Positions 8,561-18,362 of a DNA stretch of 39,539 nucleotides are shown piece by piece; position 1 is the stretch's first letter; every line of letters begins with the position of its first letter. The position numbers and the translations under genes are program-made. The stretch comes from Phenylobacterium sp. (lineage in GTDB: Bacteria; Pseudomonadota; Alphaproteobacteria; Caulobacterales; Caulobacteraceae): contig NZ_JAUYOJ010000242.1 of NCBI RefSeq assembly GCF_030697925.1, positions 1 through 39,539 of the forward strand, written 5' to 3'. Under the pieces are notes generated by a model. That model was given only the letters and a program-made list of their open reading frames with translations, made no database searches and was not told the DNA's origin.

Positions 8561-9310
8561 ATGAGCGACTTCAACCGCGGCTATGCGCGCACGGTCCCCG
8601 TCGATCGCGCCGATATGTCGGTGGACGCGGGTCTGCGCAGCTTCATGCTCGGCGTCTACAACAAGGTGGCGCTGGGGCTTCTCGTTTCGGCCGGACTGGC
8701 CTTCCTGACCGGCAGCTTCCCGCCGGTGCGGGACCTGATGTTCTCGACCTCGCCCACGGGCCGCGTCGGCTACACCCTGCTGGGCATGGTCGTGGCGTTC
8801 TCGCCGCTGGCGGTGATGTTGTTCGGCATGTTCGCCATGAAGAACGCGACGCCGCGTTCGTCCGGCATCTTCTACTGGACCATCGTCAGCCTGATCGGCG
8901 CGGGACTCGGCGTGCTGAGCCTGATCTATACGGGCACGTCGATCTTCTCGACCTTCCTGATCACCTCGGCGGCCTTCGGTGGCCTCTCGCTGTTCGGCTA
9001 CACCACGAAGAAGGATCTGACCGGCTTCGGCAGCTTCCTGATCGTCGGCCTGATCGGCCTGGTGATCGCCATGGTGGTCAACATGTTCCTGCAAAGCGGA
9101 GCGATGGCCTTCATCATCAGCGTCATCGGCGTGCTGATCTTCGCGGGCCTGATCGCCTATGACACCCAGCGCCTGAAGATCAGCTATTACGAGATGGGCG
9201 GGAACGAGGCCGCTATGGGCGTGGCCACCAACTACGGCGCGCTCAGCCTCTACCTGAACTTCATCAACCTCTTCCAGTTCCTGCTCAGCATCTTCGGCGA
9301 CCGCCGCTAG
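8561..9310 (+). CDS. Bax inhibitor-1 (YccA/YbhL) family membrane protein
   Basis: This 249-residue polytopic protein of the BI-1/TMBIM family has about seven hydrophobic helices. The family includes pH-sensitive calcium leak channels, and the bacterial members E. coli YccA/YbhL include an FtsH modulator. It contains the typical start SFMLGVYNKVALGLLVSAGLAF, the central YTGTSIFSTFLITSAAFGGL, and the C-terminal FAGLIAYDTQRLK with the conserved aspartate, ending LYLNFINLFQFLLSIFGDRR. The ATG at 8561 is chosen; the upstream extension from 8255 overlaps thpR. It is followed by a strong intrinsic terminator. Confidence 0.95.
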   Translation: MSDFNRGYARTVPVDRADMSVDAGLRSFMLGVYNKVALGLLVSAGLAFLTGSFPPVRDLMFSTSPTGRVGYTLLGMVVAFSPLAVMLFGMFAMKNATPRSSGIFYWTIVSLIGAGLGVLSLIYTGTSIFSTFLITSAAFGGLSLFGYTTKKDLTGFGSFLIVGLIGLVIAMVVNMFLQSGAMAFIISVIGVLIFAGLIAYDTQRLKISYYEMGGNEAAMGVATNYGALSLYLNFINLFQFLLSIFGDRR

Positions 9311-9336
9311 ATCTGGTCCAGAATCTGAGATCTCGA

Positions 9337-9365
9337 AGCCCCGGCGGGAAACCGCCGGGGCTTTT
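9337..9365 (+). terminator. Rho-independent terminator after the BI-1 gene
   Basis: A perfect 11-bp stem, AGCCCCGGCGG at 9337-9347 paired with CCGCCGGGGCT at 9352-9362, is closed by a GAAA tetraloop and followed by further T residues to 9365. It lies 26 bases after the BI-1 stop and just before the end of the convergent DUF2794 gene, so it may serve both directions, but the T-run favours the plus strand. Confidence 0.93.
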
Positions 9366-9374
9366 GCTTATGCG

Positions 9375-9707
9375 CTAGTCGACGATCTTGAAGCGGCCCT
9401 TGTCGAAGAACCGCAACACCTGGTCCAGCTCGTGGGCGCGGCGCAGGATCAGCCCGCCCTGGCCGATGATCGCCCAGGCCCCCTGGCGTCGCGCCAGCGA
9501 GGGCCGCTTCTCAATGCGGTAGACCGGCGCCTCCGAGGCCCGATGGAAGATCGAGAAGATGCAGGCCTCCGCCGTGGCGCCGACGCCGTAGTCGCGCCAT
9601 TCGCCGGCGGCGACCATTCGGCCATAGAGCGAGAGGATGCGCCCCAGTTCGTGGCGGTCGAAAAAGACCTGCGCGCGGGAGGTCTGGTGGGACGGATCGA
9701 AGACCAT
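9375..9707 (-). CDS. DUF2794 family protein
   Basis: This small protein of about 110 residues belongs to an alphaproteobacterial family of unknown function. Recognisable blocks are QVFFDRHELGRILSLYGRMV, AAGEWRDYGVG, CIFSIFHRASEAPVYRIEKRP, LARRQGAWAIIGQGGLIL and the C-terminal LDQVLRFFDKGRFKIV. No membrane segment or signal peptide is evident. The start is uncertain: the frame extends to an ATG at 9773 (132 residues), but the extra residues MSPWPRFARIVGGG look unrelated to the family, so the ATG at 9707 is preferred. A TTAGAT near 9786-9791 (minus strand) could be a -10 box. Confidence 0.85.
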   Translation of the reverse strand: MVFDPSHQTSRAQVFFDRHELGRILSLYGRMVAAGEWRDYGVGATAEACIFSIFHRASEAPVYRIEKRPSLARRQGAWAIIGQGGLILRRAHELDQVLRFFDKGRFKIVD

Positions 9708-9989
9708 CGCGGCGAAGGGTAACCCCAAATCGCCTCCGCCGACAATCCGGGCGAAGCGTGGCCACGGAGACACGCCCGTCGGGCAATCTAAAACAACCGT
9801 AACCTCCCGCCTTGGAATGACCTTATTTCGGTCTCCCGCCCGCCTGATCCACTACAGATAGTCCTAATCGTCGGTTGGTCGGAACCTGTTGGTCCCGGAT
9901 CCTGAACAGCCCCCCCAGCCCCCCTGGATCGTGGGCTTCGGTCAGCCGACGCTTTATCCCCCAGACTCCTCCAGTCTGGACCACATGAG
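9708..9989. other. Gene-free stretch upstream of DUF2794
   Basis: I see no credible gene here. The part next to DUF2794 probably holds its promoter and leader. A small perfect inverted repeat, CCAGACT at 9961-9967 with AGTCTGG at 9973-9979 (loop CCTCC), lies just beyond the terminator of the DUF1223 gene. Reading frames crossing the region are proline- and arginine-rich shadows. Confidence 0.6.
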
Positions 9990-10028
9990 AAAAAGGCCCG
10001 CGCGGGATGCCCCCCACCTGCGCGGGCC
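9990..10028 (-). terminator. Rho-independent terminator after the DUF1223 gene
   Basis: On the minus strand, GGCCCGCGC (10028-10020) pairs perfectly with GCGCGGGCC (10003-9995) around a 16-base loop and is followed by five T residues (9994-9990). It lies 38 bases past the DUF1223 stop and fits a simple intrinsic terminator. Confidence 0.88.
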
Positions 10029-10066
10029 TCCTCATGTCTGGATCCTGGATCGCGCCGACGGCGGCG

Positions 10067-10765
10067 CTAGGGCGTCCGCTGGGCCGCGGCCAGGATGCGC
10101 CCGCCCTCGGGACCCTGCACCAGGACCGCCGTGACCAGGCCGTCCTCGGTCGGCGGCGGCAGGCGATAGGCGGTGGGCCGGCCGCGCCAGCGTCCCAGCC
10201 GCCTGATCTCACGCACCACATTCCTGTGGGCCACGGTCTGGCCGCGGTTGTCGCCCTTCCTGACCACCACGTCCTGCTCCCGCGGGTCATAGCGGACCAG
10301 CCAGACCTCCGCCCCGCCTCGCGGCGCCGGGCCGGAGCCCACGTCCACTCGGCGAAGACCGATGAAGGCCATGTCGGGCGCACGGCGTGGAGCCTGGGCG
10401 GCCGTCGCCAGCAGCGTGTCGACCTTCTCGGTCTGCAACCCGCCCGCCTGGGCATGTCCGTCGATCACGACCTGGGGGGTATAGGGTTCGCGCAGGTCCA
10501 GCCGGGTCACATAGGCCCGCTGGCGGTCGGCGAACTCCGGCTTGGCGAAGGTGTCGGGCCAGCCGAGATAGTCCCAGTAGTCGACCGGGAAGGTCAGGGC
10601 GAGCACGCCGGGCTTCTCGGCCAGCTTGCCGACATAGCTGTTGGCCTCGCCGCAGGAGGCGCAGCCCTGGGCGGTATAGAGCTCGATGACCACGGGTGGC
10701 TTGGCCGCCGCGGCCAGGCCAGGGGTCGCGATGAGGGTCAGGCACAAAAGCGCGGCTTTACGCAT
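10067..10765 (-). CDS. DUF1223 thioredoxin-like secreted protein
   Basis: This 232-residue protein has a signal peptide (MRKAALLCLTLIATPGLAAA) and belongs to DUF1223. The thioredoxin-like start PPVVIELYTAQGCASCGEAN carries a C-x-x-C pair (C35, C38). It is followed by LTFPVDYWDYLGWPDTFAKPEFADRQRAY, the strongly conserved block of the family, and by YTPQVVIDGHAQAGG, the predicted cis-Pro region. Function is unknown, but a periplasmic disulfide role is plausible. It lies downstream of acnA on the same strand, a neighbourhood seen in many alphaproteobacteria. A terminator-like hairpin between them suggests it has its own promoter. Confidence 0.92.
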   Translation of the reverse strand: MRKAALLCLTLIATPGLAAAAKPPVVIELYTAQGCASCGEANSYVGKLAEKPGVLALTFPVDYWDYLGWPDTFAKPEFADRQRAYVTRLDLREPYTPQVVIDGHAQAGGLQTEKVDTLLATAAQAPRRAPDMAFIGLRRVDVGSGPAPRGGAEVWLVRYDPREQDVVVRKGDNRGQTVAHRNVVREIRRLGRWRGRPTAYRLPPPTEDGLVTAVLVQGPEGGRILAAAQRTP

Positions 10766-10836
10766 CGTGGCGCAATAAAGCGGACTTCCCCGGAGAATGG
10801 GTTTCAACAAGGTGTGACCGGTGCGGCGGTGAAGAT

Positions 10837-10868
10837 GCAGGAGGCCCGCCGGGCGGCGAACCTCCTGC
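10837..10868 (-). terminator. Terminator-like inverted repeat after acnA
   Basis: GCAGGAGG at 10837-10844 and CCTCCTGC at 10861-10868 form a perfect 8-bp stem with a 16-base loop. It starts 14 bases beyond the acnA stop. No T-run follows on the minus strand, so it may be a weak terminator or an mRNA 3' stabiliser. Confidence 0.6.
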
Positions 10869-10881
10869 CTCAGGTCATGGT

Positions 10882-13572
<2,691 letters not shown>

Positions 13573-13750
13573 TTTCAAGGATCCTTCCTCTGTTCGCGGC
13601 CGCTCAACGTCCAATCCGGGGATCGCGCGCTTTTGGAGGCGGACACACAGCGTTCGCCCCAGCGCCGCGTACGCCCCCCGAGGTGGCGACGGCCGCGCGC
13701 GTCATAGCCCCTGGAACCCGGCTCGTCCATGCGGCGGGCCGGTCCTTTTC

Positions 13751-13877
13751 CTCCCCCGGTCACGGGGGAGGGGGATCGCCGGCAGGCGGTGGAGGGGGCG
13801 GCTTCAAGCTCAGCGCCTGGTCTCGCCCCCTCCACCACGCTGACGCGTGGTCCCCCTCCCCCGCTACGCAGGGGAGG
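13751..13877. repeat. Composite palindromic intergenic repeat between acnA and ccmA
   Basis: A block of nested inverted repeats. CTCCCCC (13751-13757) pairs with GGGGGAG (13764-13770). GGGGGAGGGGGA (13764-13775) pairs with TCCCCCTCCCCC (13851-13862). GGTGGAGGGGGCG (13788-13800) pairs with CGCCCCCTCCACC (13824-13836). CCACGC (13835-13840) pairs with GCGTGG (13845-13850), and CCTCCCC (13855-13861) with GGGGAGG (13871-13877). This resembles dispersed palindromic elements of Caulobacterales chromosomes. The rest of the 313-bp gap (13573-13750) carries the acnA promoter region and no gene that I can see. Confidence 0.85.
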
Positions 13878-13885
13878 AATTGGGC

Positions 13886-14488
13886 GTGATCGCGGACCTG
13901 GAGATCGGAAACCTGGCCCTGCGCCGGGGCGGGCGCCTGCTGTTCCAGGGCCTGGAGTTGCGCCTCAAGGCGGGCGAGGCCGCGGCGCTTACCGGCCGCA
14001 ACGGGGCGGGCAAGACCAGCCTGCTGCGCGCCATCGCCGGCCTGGTGGGCCTGGAAGCCGGGACCATCGGCTTCGGCGATCTCGACCCCGTCCTGGCCCG
14101 CAGCGACCACATCCACCTGGTCGGCCACCAGGACGGCCAGAAGCCCGCCCGCACGGTGCGCGAGGAACTCGACTTCTGGACGCTTTGGACCGGAGGAACG
14201 TCGGCCTCGGCCGAGATGGCCGCCCGGGCGTTTGAGCTGACACCCCTACTCGACCTCGAGGTCCGCCGCCTGTCCGCCGGCCAGAGGCGCAGGCTGGCCC
14301 TGGCCCGGCTGCTGGCCGCCCCGCGCGGGCTATGGCTGCTGGATGAGCCGCTGAGCCCCCTCGACGCCGACTGGCGCGCGCGATTCGGGGCGATGATGGC
14401 GCAGCACCTGGCCGGCGGCGGGATGATCGTCGCGGCCGTCCACGATCCCCTGCCGATCCCCGCCAAGGCGCTGGAGATCTCAGCGTGA
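13886..14488 (+). CDS. ccmA: Cytochrome c maturation ATP-binding protein CcmA
   Basis: This is the ABC ATPase that, with CcmB, drives release of holo-CcmE from the CcmC complex during cytochrome c maturation. The predicted protein has 200 residues: Walker A GRNGAGKT at 37-44, signature LSAGQ at 129-133, and Walker B LWLLDEP at 149-155 followed by [29 protein letters not shown] is typical of CcmA. The start is GTG at 13886, placed nine bases after a strong GGGGAGGA; an in-frame ATG at 13847 would lie inside the palindromic repeat. Its stop overlaps the ccmB start by four bases (GTGA). Confidence 0.95.
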   Translation: MIADLEIGNLALRRGGRLLFQGLELRLKAGEAAALTGRNGAGKTSLLRAIAGLVGLEAGTIGFGDLDPVLARSDHIHLVGHQDGQKPARTVREELDFWTLWTGGTSASAEMAARAFELTPLLDLEVRRLSAGQRRRLALARLLAAPRGLWLLDEPLSPLDADWRARFGAMMAQHLAGGGMIVAAVHDPLPIPAKALEISA

Positions 14489-15150
14489 GCCGGGCCCTCG
14501 CCCTGCTTCGCCGCGAGACCGCCCTGGCCTGGGGCCGCGGCGGCGGGCCGCTGGTCTCCGTAGGATTCTACGCCGGGGTCGCCACCCTGCTGCCCCTGGC
14601 CATCGGGCCCGAGCCCGCACGACTGGTGGCCGTGGCGCCCGGCGCGGCCTGGGTCGCTCTGGCGCTCGCCGCCCTGCTGTCGCTGGATCGCCTGTTCGAG
14701 CGCGACTACGAGGACGGGGCGCTGGATCTGCTGGTCATGTCACCAACGCCCCTGGAGATCACCTGCGCCATCAAGTGCCTGGGCCAGTGGATCGCCACCG
14801 CCGCGCCGCTCGCCCTGGCCGCGCCGATCGCCGCCATCGCGCTCGGCGCCGAGCCGCGCCTGGCGCCCTTGATCTTCGCCTGCGCCCTGGTCGGCGGCCT
14901 GGCGTTTTCATTTGTCGGCGGGATCGGGGCGGCGCTCAGCCTGGGCGCCCGGCGCGGCGGCCTACTCACCGCGGTGATCGTCCTGCCGCTCTTCGTGCCG
15001 CCGGTGATCTTCGGCGGCGGGGCGCTGGACGCCATGGCCGGCGGCCTGCCCTGGGCCTCGGGTTTCCTGCTGCTCAGCGCCTATGCCGCCGGAGCCATGG
15101 CGCTCGGGCCGATCGCCATGGCCGCGGCCTGCCGCAACGCGCTGTCCTAG
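14485..15150 (+). CDS. ccmB: Heme exporter membrane protein CcmB
   Basis: This is the membrane partner of CcmA in the cytochrome c maturation ABC complex. The 221-residue protein has six hydrophobic segments and the family blocks [42 protein letters not shown] and [17 protein letters not shown]. It starts with GTG overlapping the ccmA stop, so translation is coupled. The next ccm gene, ccmC, is 1.35 kb further on, beyond two Spy-like genes. Confidence 0.95.
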   Translation: MSRALALLRRETALAWGRGGGPLVSVGFYAGVATLLPLAIGPEPARLVAVAPGAAWVALALAALLSLDRLFERDYEDGALDLLVMSPTPLEITCAIKCLGQWIATAAPLALAAPIAAIALGAEPRLAPLIFACALVGGLAFSFVGGIGAALSLGARRGGLLTAVIVLPLFVPPVIFGGGALDAMAGGLPWASGFLLLSAYAAGAMALGPIAMAAACRNALS

Positions 15151-15212
15151 CGACGGACTTCCGCCGACCGCCCGTTCAAGCTGCAAGGGGCGTGAAACTG
15201 GAGTTGCGATCT

Positions 15213-15728
15213 ATGAACCTTGGAAAATTCGCGCCGCTGGCCTTAAGCGGCGTCATCCTTGCCGCGGGCCTCGCCACGGCGAGCGTCGCCCAACAACCGC
15301 CGCTGCCCGCCACCGCCATGCCCGGCCATGGCGACCGCGACGGACAACACGGCGGCATGCGCCACGCCGATCCGGCCGAGGGCGCCGCCAAGCGCGCAGA
15401 ACACCTGCGCGCGGCCCTGCAGCTGCGCCCCGACCAGGAGGCCGCCCTGAAGGCCTTCATCGACTCCCACCAGCGGCCGGCCGGCGACCGTGAGAAGCGC
15501 CAAGAACGCCGTGGCGAGATGGCGGGGCTCACCACACCGCAGCGGCTGGACGCCCAGAAGGCCCGCATGGCCGAACACGAAGCGCGGTTCGAGCAGCACG
15601 CTGCGGCCACCAAGCGGTTCTACGCCCAGCTCTCGCCCGCCCAGCAGAAGGCCTTCGACGCCCTTCACGCGGGACGCGGCGGTCACGGCGGCGGGCGGCA
15701 TCATGGCCGCATGGGCGGGCGCGGCTAG
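15213..15728 (+). CDS. Spy/CpxP-like periplasmic protein (LTxxQ motif), first copy
   Basis: The product has 171 residues with a clear signal peptide (MNLGKFAPLALSGVILAAGL, cleavage after about ASVAQ). The mature part is helical and charged, with HLRAALQLRPDQEAALKAF, LTTPQRLDAQKARMAEHEARFEQH and the LTxxQ-type repeat LSPAQQKAFDALH. This matches the Spy/CpxP family of periplasmic ATP-independent chaperones and metal-stress proteins. The end is rich in Gly and His (GRGGHGGGRHHGRMGGRG), which suggests metal binding. The ATG at 15213 follows GGAG by nine bases. It lies 62 bp after ccmB and is paralogous to the next gene. Confidence 0.85.
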   Translation: MNLGKFAPLALSGVILAAGLATASVAQQPPLPATAMPGHGDRDGQHGGMRHADPAEGAAKRAEHLRAALQLRPDQEAALKAFIDSHQRPAGDREKRQERRGEMAGLTTPQRLDAQKARMAEHEARFEQHAAATKRFYAQLSPAQQKAFDALHAGRGGHGGGRHHGRMGGRG

Positions 15729-15869
15729 ACGCCTGATCACGGGACGGGCCCGGCGTCCGTCCCGCGACATTACGAAAGCTTCACCTGGAAGCGTCGCCAT
15801 TGGCCACTTTTCGCCATGGTCGGCGCGGACCGTCGGTCTCTCGGCAACCGCCAACAGGGAGAAACGGCG

Positions 15870-16463
15870 ATGTCTCGAGGCTTGACCTGGCTGCTCGCGG
15901 GAGCCGCCCTTTCCCTTTCCGCCGGCGCGGTGCTCGCCGCCGAACCCAAACCGGCGCCCGCCCCCAAGACCTGGAACAAGGAATTCATCGACAAGGGGGG
16001 ACATGCCGGGCCCGATCGGCACGTCATGATGCCGCGCTACGGCGACCGCGACGGCCACCTGAGCGCGATCCTGCAGCTTCGCCCCGACCAGGAGCCGGCG
16101 CTCAAGGCCTATCTCGAGGCCGTGAAGCCCAGGCGCGAGCACAATGTCGGCTTCCACCACGCCGCCGAACAGCGCTCCACCCTCGCCCGCCTGGACGAGA
16201 TGGAGGCCCGGATGGCCGAGCACCAGGCCGCCATGCAGGCCCGCATCGCCGCGACGCGGACCTTCTACGCGGCCCTGGACGAGCGCCAGAAGCGCGCCTT
16301 CGACGAGATGCCAATGATGATGTTCGCCGGCCCTGGCTTCGGCCCCATGCCGTTAGGGCCCATGGCGGTGATGCATCGCATGCCGAGGATGCATGATTTC
16401 GACGGCGAACCCCTGCCGCCGGCGCCCCCTGAGCCGCCCGCCCCGCCGCCGCCGCGGCGCTAG
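15870..16463 (+). CDS. Spy/CpxP-like periplasmic protein, second copy
   Basis: This 197-residue paralogue of the preceding gene has a signal peptide (MSRGLTWLLAGAALSLSAGA, cleavage near VLAAE). The shared core is easy to align: LSAILQLRPDQEPALKAYLEAVK, then LARLDEMEARMAEHQAAMQARIAATRTFYAALDERQKRAFDEM, against the same blocks in copy one. The C-terminal part is methionine-rich (MPMMMFAG, then many M-P and H residues up to MHRMPRMH) and ends in a proline tail. Met/His-rich ends in periplasmic proteins often bind copper; that is inferred. AGGGAGAA precedes the ATG. It sits 40 bp before ccmC. Confidence 0.83.
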   Translation: MSRGLTWLLAGAALSLSAGAVLAAEPKPAPAPKTWNKEFIDKGGHAGPDRHVMMPRYGDRDGHLSAILQLRPDQEPALKAYLEAVKPRREHNVGFHHAAEQRSTLARLDEMEARMAEHQAAMQARIAATRTFYAALDERQKRAFDEMPMMMFAGPGFGPMPLGPMAVMHRMPRMHDFDGEPLPPAPPEPPAPPPPRR

Positions 16464-16503
16464 GCGCCTTGCCCACGGCCGCGCCGGGGGCTAATCCGCC
16501 TCC

Positions 16504-17232
16504 ATGATCCCGGCGCCGGCCTTTCTGTCGAACCCCGAGCGGTTCATGGCCTTTTCCCGCTGGGCCGCGCCGATGTTCGGCGCGCTGGCGGCCGGCCTGG
16601 GGCTCGCTGGCCTTTGGCTGGGCTTCGCCGCGCCAGAGGACTACCAGCAGGGCGACACGGTACGGATCATGTTCATCCACGTGCCTGCGGCCTATATGAG
16701 CATGTTCGTCTACGCCTGCCTGGCCGGGGCAAGCTTTCTCTCGCTCATTTTCCGCCACGCCCTGGCCGACGCCGCGGCGCGGGCCGCCGCCCCGCTGGGC
16801 GCGGCCTTCACCTTCCTGGCGCTGGTGACGGGCTCGCTCTGGGGACGCCCGATGTGGGGGACCTGGTGGGAGTGGGATGCGCGCATGACGTCGGTGCTGA
16901 TCCTGTTCCTGCTGTACGTGTCGTATATGGCCCTGCGCGCCTCGCTGGACGACGAGACCAAGGCGGCCCGCGCCGCGGCGATCCTCGCCCTGGTGGGGAT
17001 CGTCAACCTGCCCGTCGTCAAGTTCTCGGTCGACTGGTGGAACAGCTTGCATCAGGGCGCATCGGTGTTCCGTGCGGACGGCCCCGCGATGCCGCCGATC
17101 TTCCTATGGCCGCTTGGCTTGATGGCGCTGGCCTACACCGCGGCCTTCGGGTCCCTATGGCTCGTGGGCATCCGCGCCGAGGTCTGGCGCCGCCGCGCCG
17201 AGGCCGCCGCCCTGCGCGCGGCGAGGAGCTGA
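16504..17232 (+). CDS. ccmC: Heme exporter/handling protein CcmC
   Basis: This is the membrane protein that presents heme to CcmE. The 242-residue protein contains the heme-binding tryptophan-rich motif WGTWWEWD at 118-125, the axial histidine candidates H59 (MFIHVPAAY) and the histidine of WWNSLHQG, and six hydrophobic helices. The start MIPAPAFLSNPERFM fits the family. It is followed after one base by ccmD, so ccmC, ccmD and ccmG form one translationally coupled unit. No ccmE, ccmF or ccmH is present in the window. Confidence 0.96.
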   Translation: MIPAPAFLSNPERFMAFSRWAAPMFGALAAGLGLAGLWLGFAAPEDYQQGDTVRIMFIHVPAAYMSMFVYACLAGASFLSLIFRHALADAAARAAAPLGAAFTFLALVTGSLWGRPMWGTWWEWDARMTSVLILFLLYVSYMALRASLDDETKAARAAAILALVGIVNLPVVKFSVDWWNSLHQGASVFRADGPAMPPIFLWPLGLMALAYTAAFGSLWLVGIRAEVWRRRAEAAALRAARS

Positions 17233-17233
17233 C

Positions 17234-17377
17234 ATGCTGGACCTGGACGCCGGAAAGTACGCGGCCTTCGTGTGGCCGGCCTATGCGATCACCGCGGCGG
17301 TCTTCGTCGGCATGATCTGGGCGACCCTGGCCCACGCCCGGCACTGGCGCCGCCGCGCGGAGAAGGACGGCCAGTGA
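17234..17377 (+). CDS. ccmD: Heme exporter small protein CcmD
   Basis: A 47-residue protein starting MLDLDAGKYAAFVWPAYAIT. It has one transmembrane helix (about 10-31) and a basic cytoplasmic tail, ARHWRRRAEKDGQ. CcmD stabilises the CcmABC-CcmE complex and helps release holo-CcmE. Identification rests on the position between ccmC and ccmG and on the family pattern 'Y..FVWPAY' with a basic tail. Its stop TGA overlaps the GTG start of ccmG by four bases. Confidence 0.92.
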   Translation: MLDLDAGKYAAFVWPAYAITAAVFVGMIWATLAHARHWRRRAEKDGQ

Positions 17378-17892
17378 GCCGCTGGCTGGCCGTCCTGCCG
17401 CTGGTCGCCCTGGCGGCGCTCGCCGTGCTGTTCGGGGTCTATTCGCTGAAGCGCGACCCGCAGGTGCAGCCCGACGCCCTGGTCGGCAAGCCCGTGCCCG
17501 AACTCACCCTGCCGCGCCTGGACGACGGCCGCCCCACCGCCCTGCGCACGGCCCTCGGCGAAGGCCCGACCCTGGTCAATATCTTCGCCTCCTGGTGCGC
17601 TCCCTGCGAGATCGAGCACCCCGTCCTGGTCACCCTGGAGAGCCAGGGCGTGCGGATCGTCGGCGTCGCCTACAAGGACGCGCCGGAGAACACCAAGGCC
17701 TTCCTCGGGCGGCTGGGCGATCCCTTCGCCGAGCGGCTGGTCGACCGCGACGGACGCGCCGGCATCGAGCTCGGCGTCACCGGGGTGCCGGAGACCTATC
17801 TGGTCGGCGCCGACGGGGTGATCCTGGCCAAGCACACCGGCCCCCTGACCCCGGAAACCGCCCGCGCCCTGATGGCCAAGGCCCGCCGTTAA
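17374..17892 (+). CDS. ccmG: Thiol:disulfide interchange protein CcmG/DsbE
   Basis: This membrane-anchored periplasmic thioredoxin keeps apocytochrome c or CcmH cysteines reduced for heme attachment. The 172-residue protein has an N-terminal anchor (WLAVLPLVALAALAVLFGVY), the linker VGKPVPELTLPRLDDG, the active site WCAPC (C75, C78) in NIFASWCAPCEIEHP, and the cis-proline loop GVTGVPETYLVG. The start is GTG at 17374, overlapping ccmD. It is the last ccm gene of this cluster. Confidence 0.95.
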   Translation: MSRWLAVLPLVALAALAVLFGVYSLKRDPQVQPDALVGKPVPELTLPRLDDGRPTALRTALGEGPTLVNIFASWCAPCEIEHPVLVTLESQGVRIVGVAYKDAPENTKAFLGRLGDPFAERLVDRDGRAGIELGVTGVPETYLVGADGVILAKHTGPLTPETARALMAKARR

Positions 17893-17941
17893 CCAAACCT
17901 TGAGGCGGCGCAGGCAGGTTCGCCAGGACTTCGTTAACCAT
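17889..17941 (+). promoter_or_regulatory. Two TTAACC sites resembling CtrA half-sites
   Basis: TTAACC at 17889-17894 and TTAACCAT at 17934-17941, 45 bp apart, flank the gap between ccmG and the next small gene. TTAACCAT is the CtrA half-site form known from Caulobacter. Assignment is inferred from the string match and the probable host. Confidence 0.4.
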
Positions 17942-17952
17942 AAGGTCCGCCC

Positions 17953-18192
17953 GTGAGTACGGTCCGCCCGCCGATCTTTCCGCAGGCCCAGGCGCCCAAC
18001 CAGGGCGTCCAACCGTCGCGCAATCCGGGTCAGCGCGCCTTCTTCGAGGCCGCCCTCGGCAAGACCGCGCCGCAGACTCAGGCGGTGGCGGCTGCTCCGG
18101 CCGCGCCGACGCACAAGATCCCCACCTCCCTGCCCGCCGATCCGCCGGAAAAGATCCTGCGCCCGGGCTCGCTGCTGGATATCCGGGTCTGA
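17953..18192 (+). CDS. Small proline/alanine-rich protein of unknown function
   Basis: I do not recognise this 79-residue protein. It starts with GTG (17953) after an AAGG. It is soluble-looking, with no signal peptide or membrane helix. It has a Pro/Gln-rich N-terminal half (PPIFPQAQAPNQGVQPSRNPGQ), a short possible helix RAFFEAALGK, an alanine/proline linker, and a conserved-looking end, PADPPEKILRPGSLLDIRV. Similar short disordered proteins with a C-terminal 'RPGSLLDIRV'-like tail may be lineage-specific to Caulobacterales; that is a guess. A CtrA-like half-site lies 12-19 bp before the start, so cell-cycle control is possible. Confidence 0.6.
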   Translation: MSTVRPPIFPQAQAPNQGVQPSRNPGQRAFFEAALGKTAPQTQAVAAAPAAPTHKIPTSLPADPPEKILRPGSLLDIRV

Positions 18193-18206
18193 TACCCACA
18201 CACGAC

Positions 18207-18344
18207 TGTCATCCTGGAAAGCGCGCAGCGCTTAGCCGGGACCCATGAACACCTGATGGCGCAGGCATTGGCGCCGCCTCACCGTCCACGACAGCTCGGC
18301 GCGAATGGGCCCCGGCTCTCCGCTTCGCTGCGGCCGGGATGACA
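18207..18344. repeat. Palindromic intergenic repeat, TGTCATCC...GGATGACA type
   Basis: The outer arms TGTCATCCTGG (18207-18217) and CCGGGATGACA (18334-18344) are inverted with one mismatch. Inner arms GCCGGGACCCAT (18235-18246) and ATGGGCCCCGGC (18305-18316) also pair with one mismatch. The element fills the gap between two convergent genes. Similar 'GTCATCC/GGATGAC' elements are commonly dispersed in alphaproteobacterial genomes. Confidence 0.8.
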
Positions 18345-18362
18345 CCTCGGGAGTTGGCCGCC

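Noticed and set aside
9889..10134. Small plus-strand frame over the gap and the end of the DUF1223 gene
   Set aside because: It runs through the minus-strand terminator and into the DUF1223 gene, and its product is proline/arginine-rich shadow sequence.
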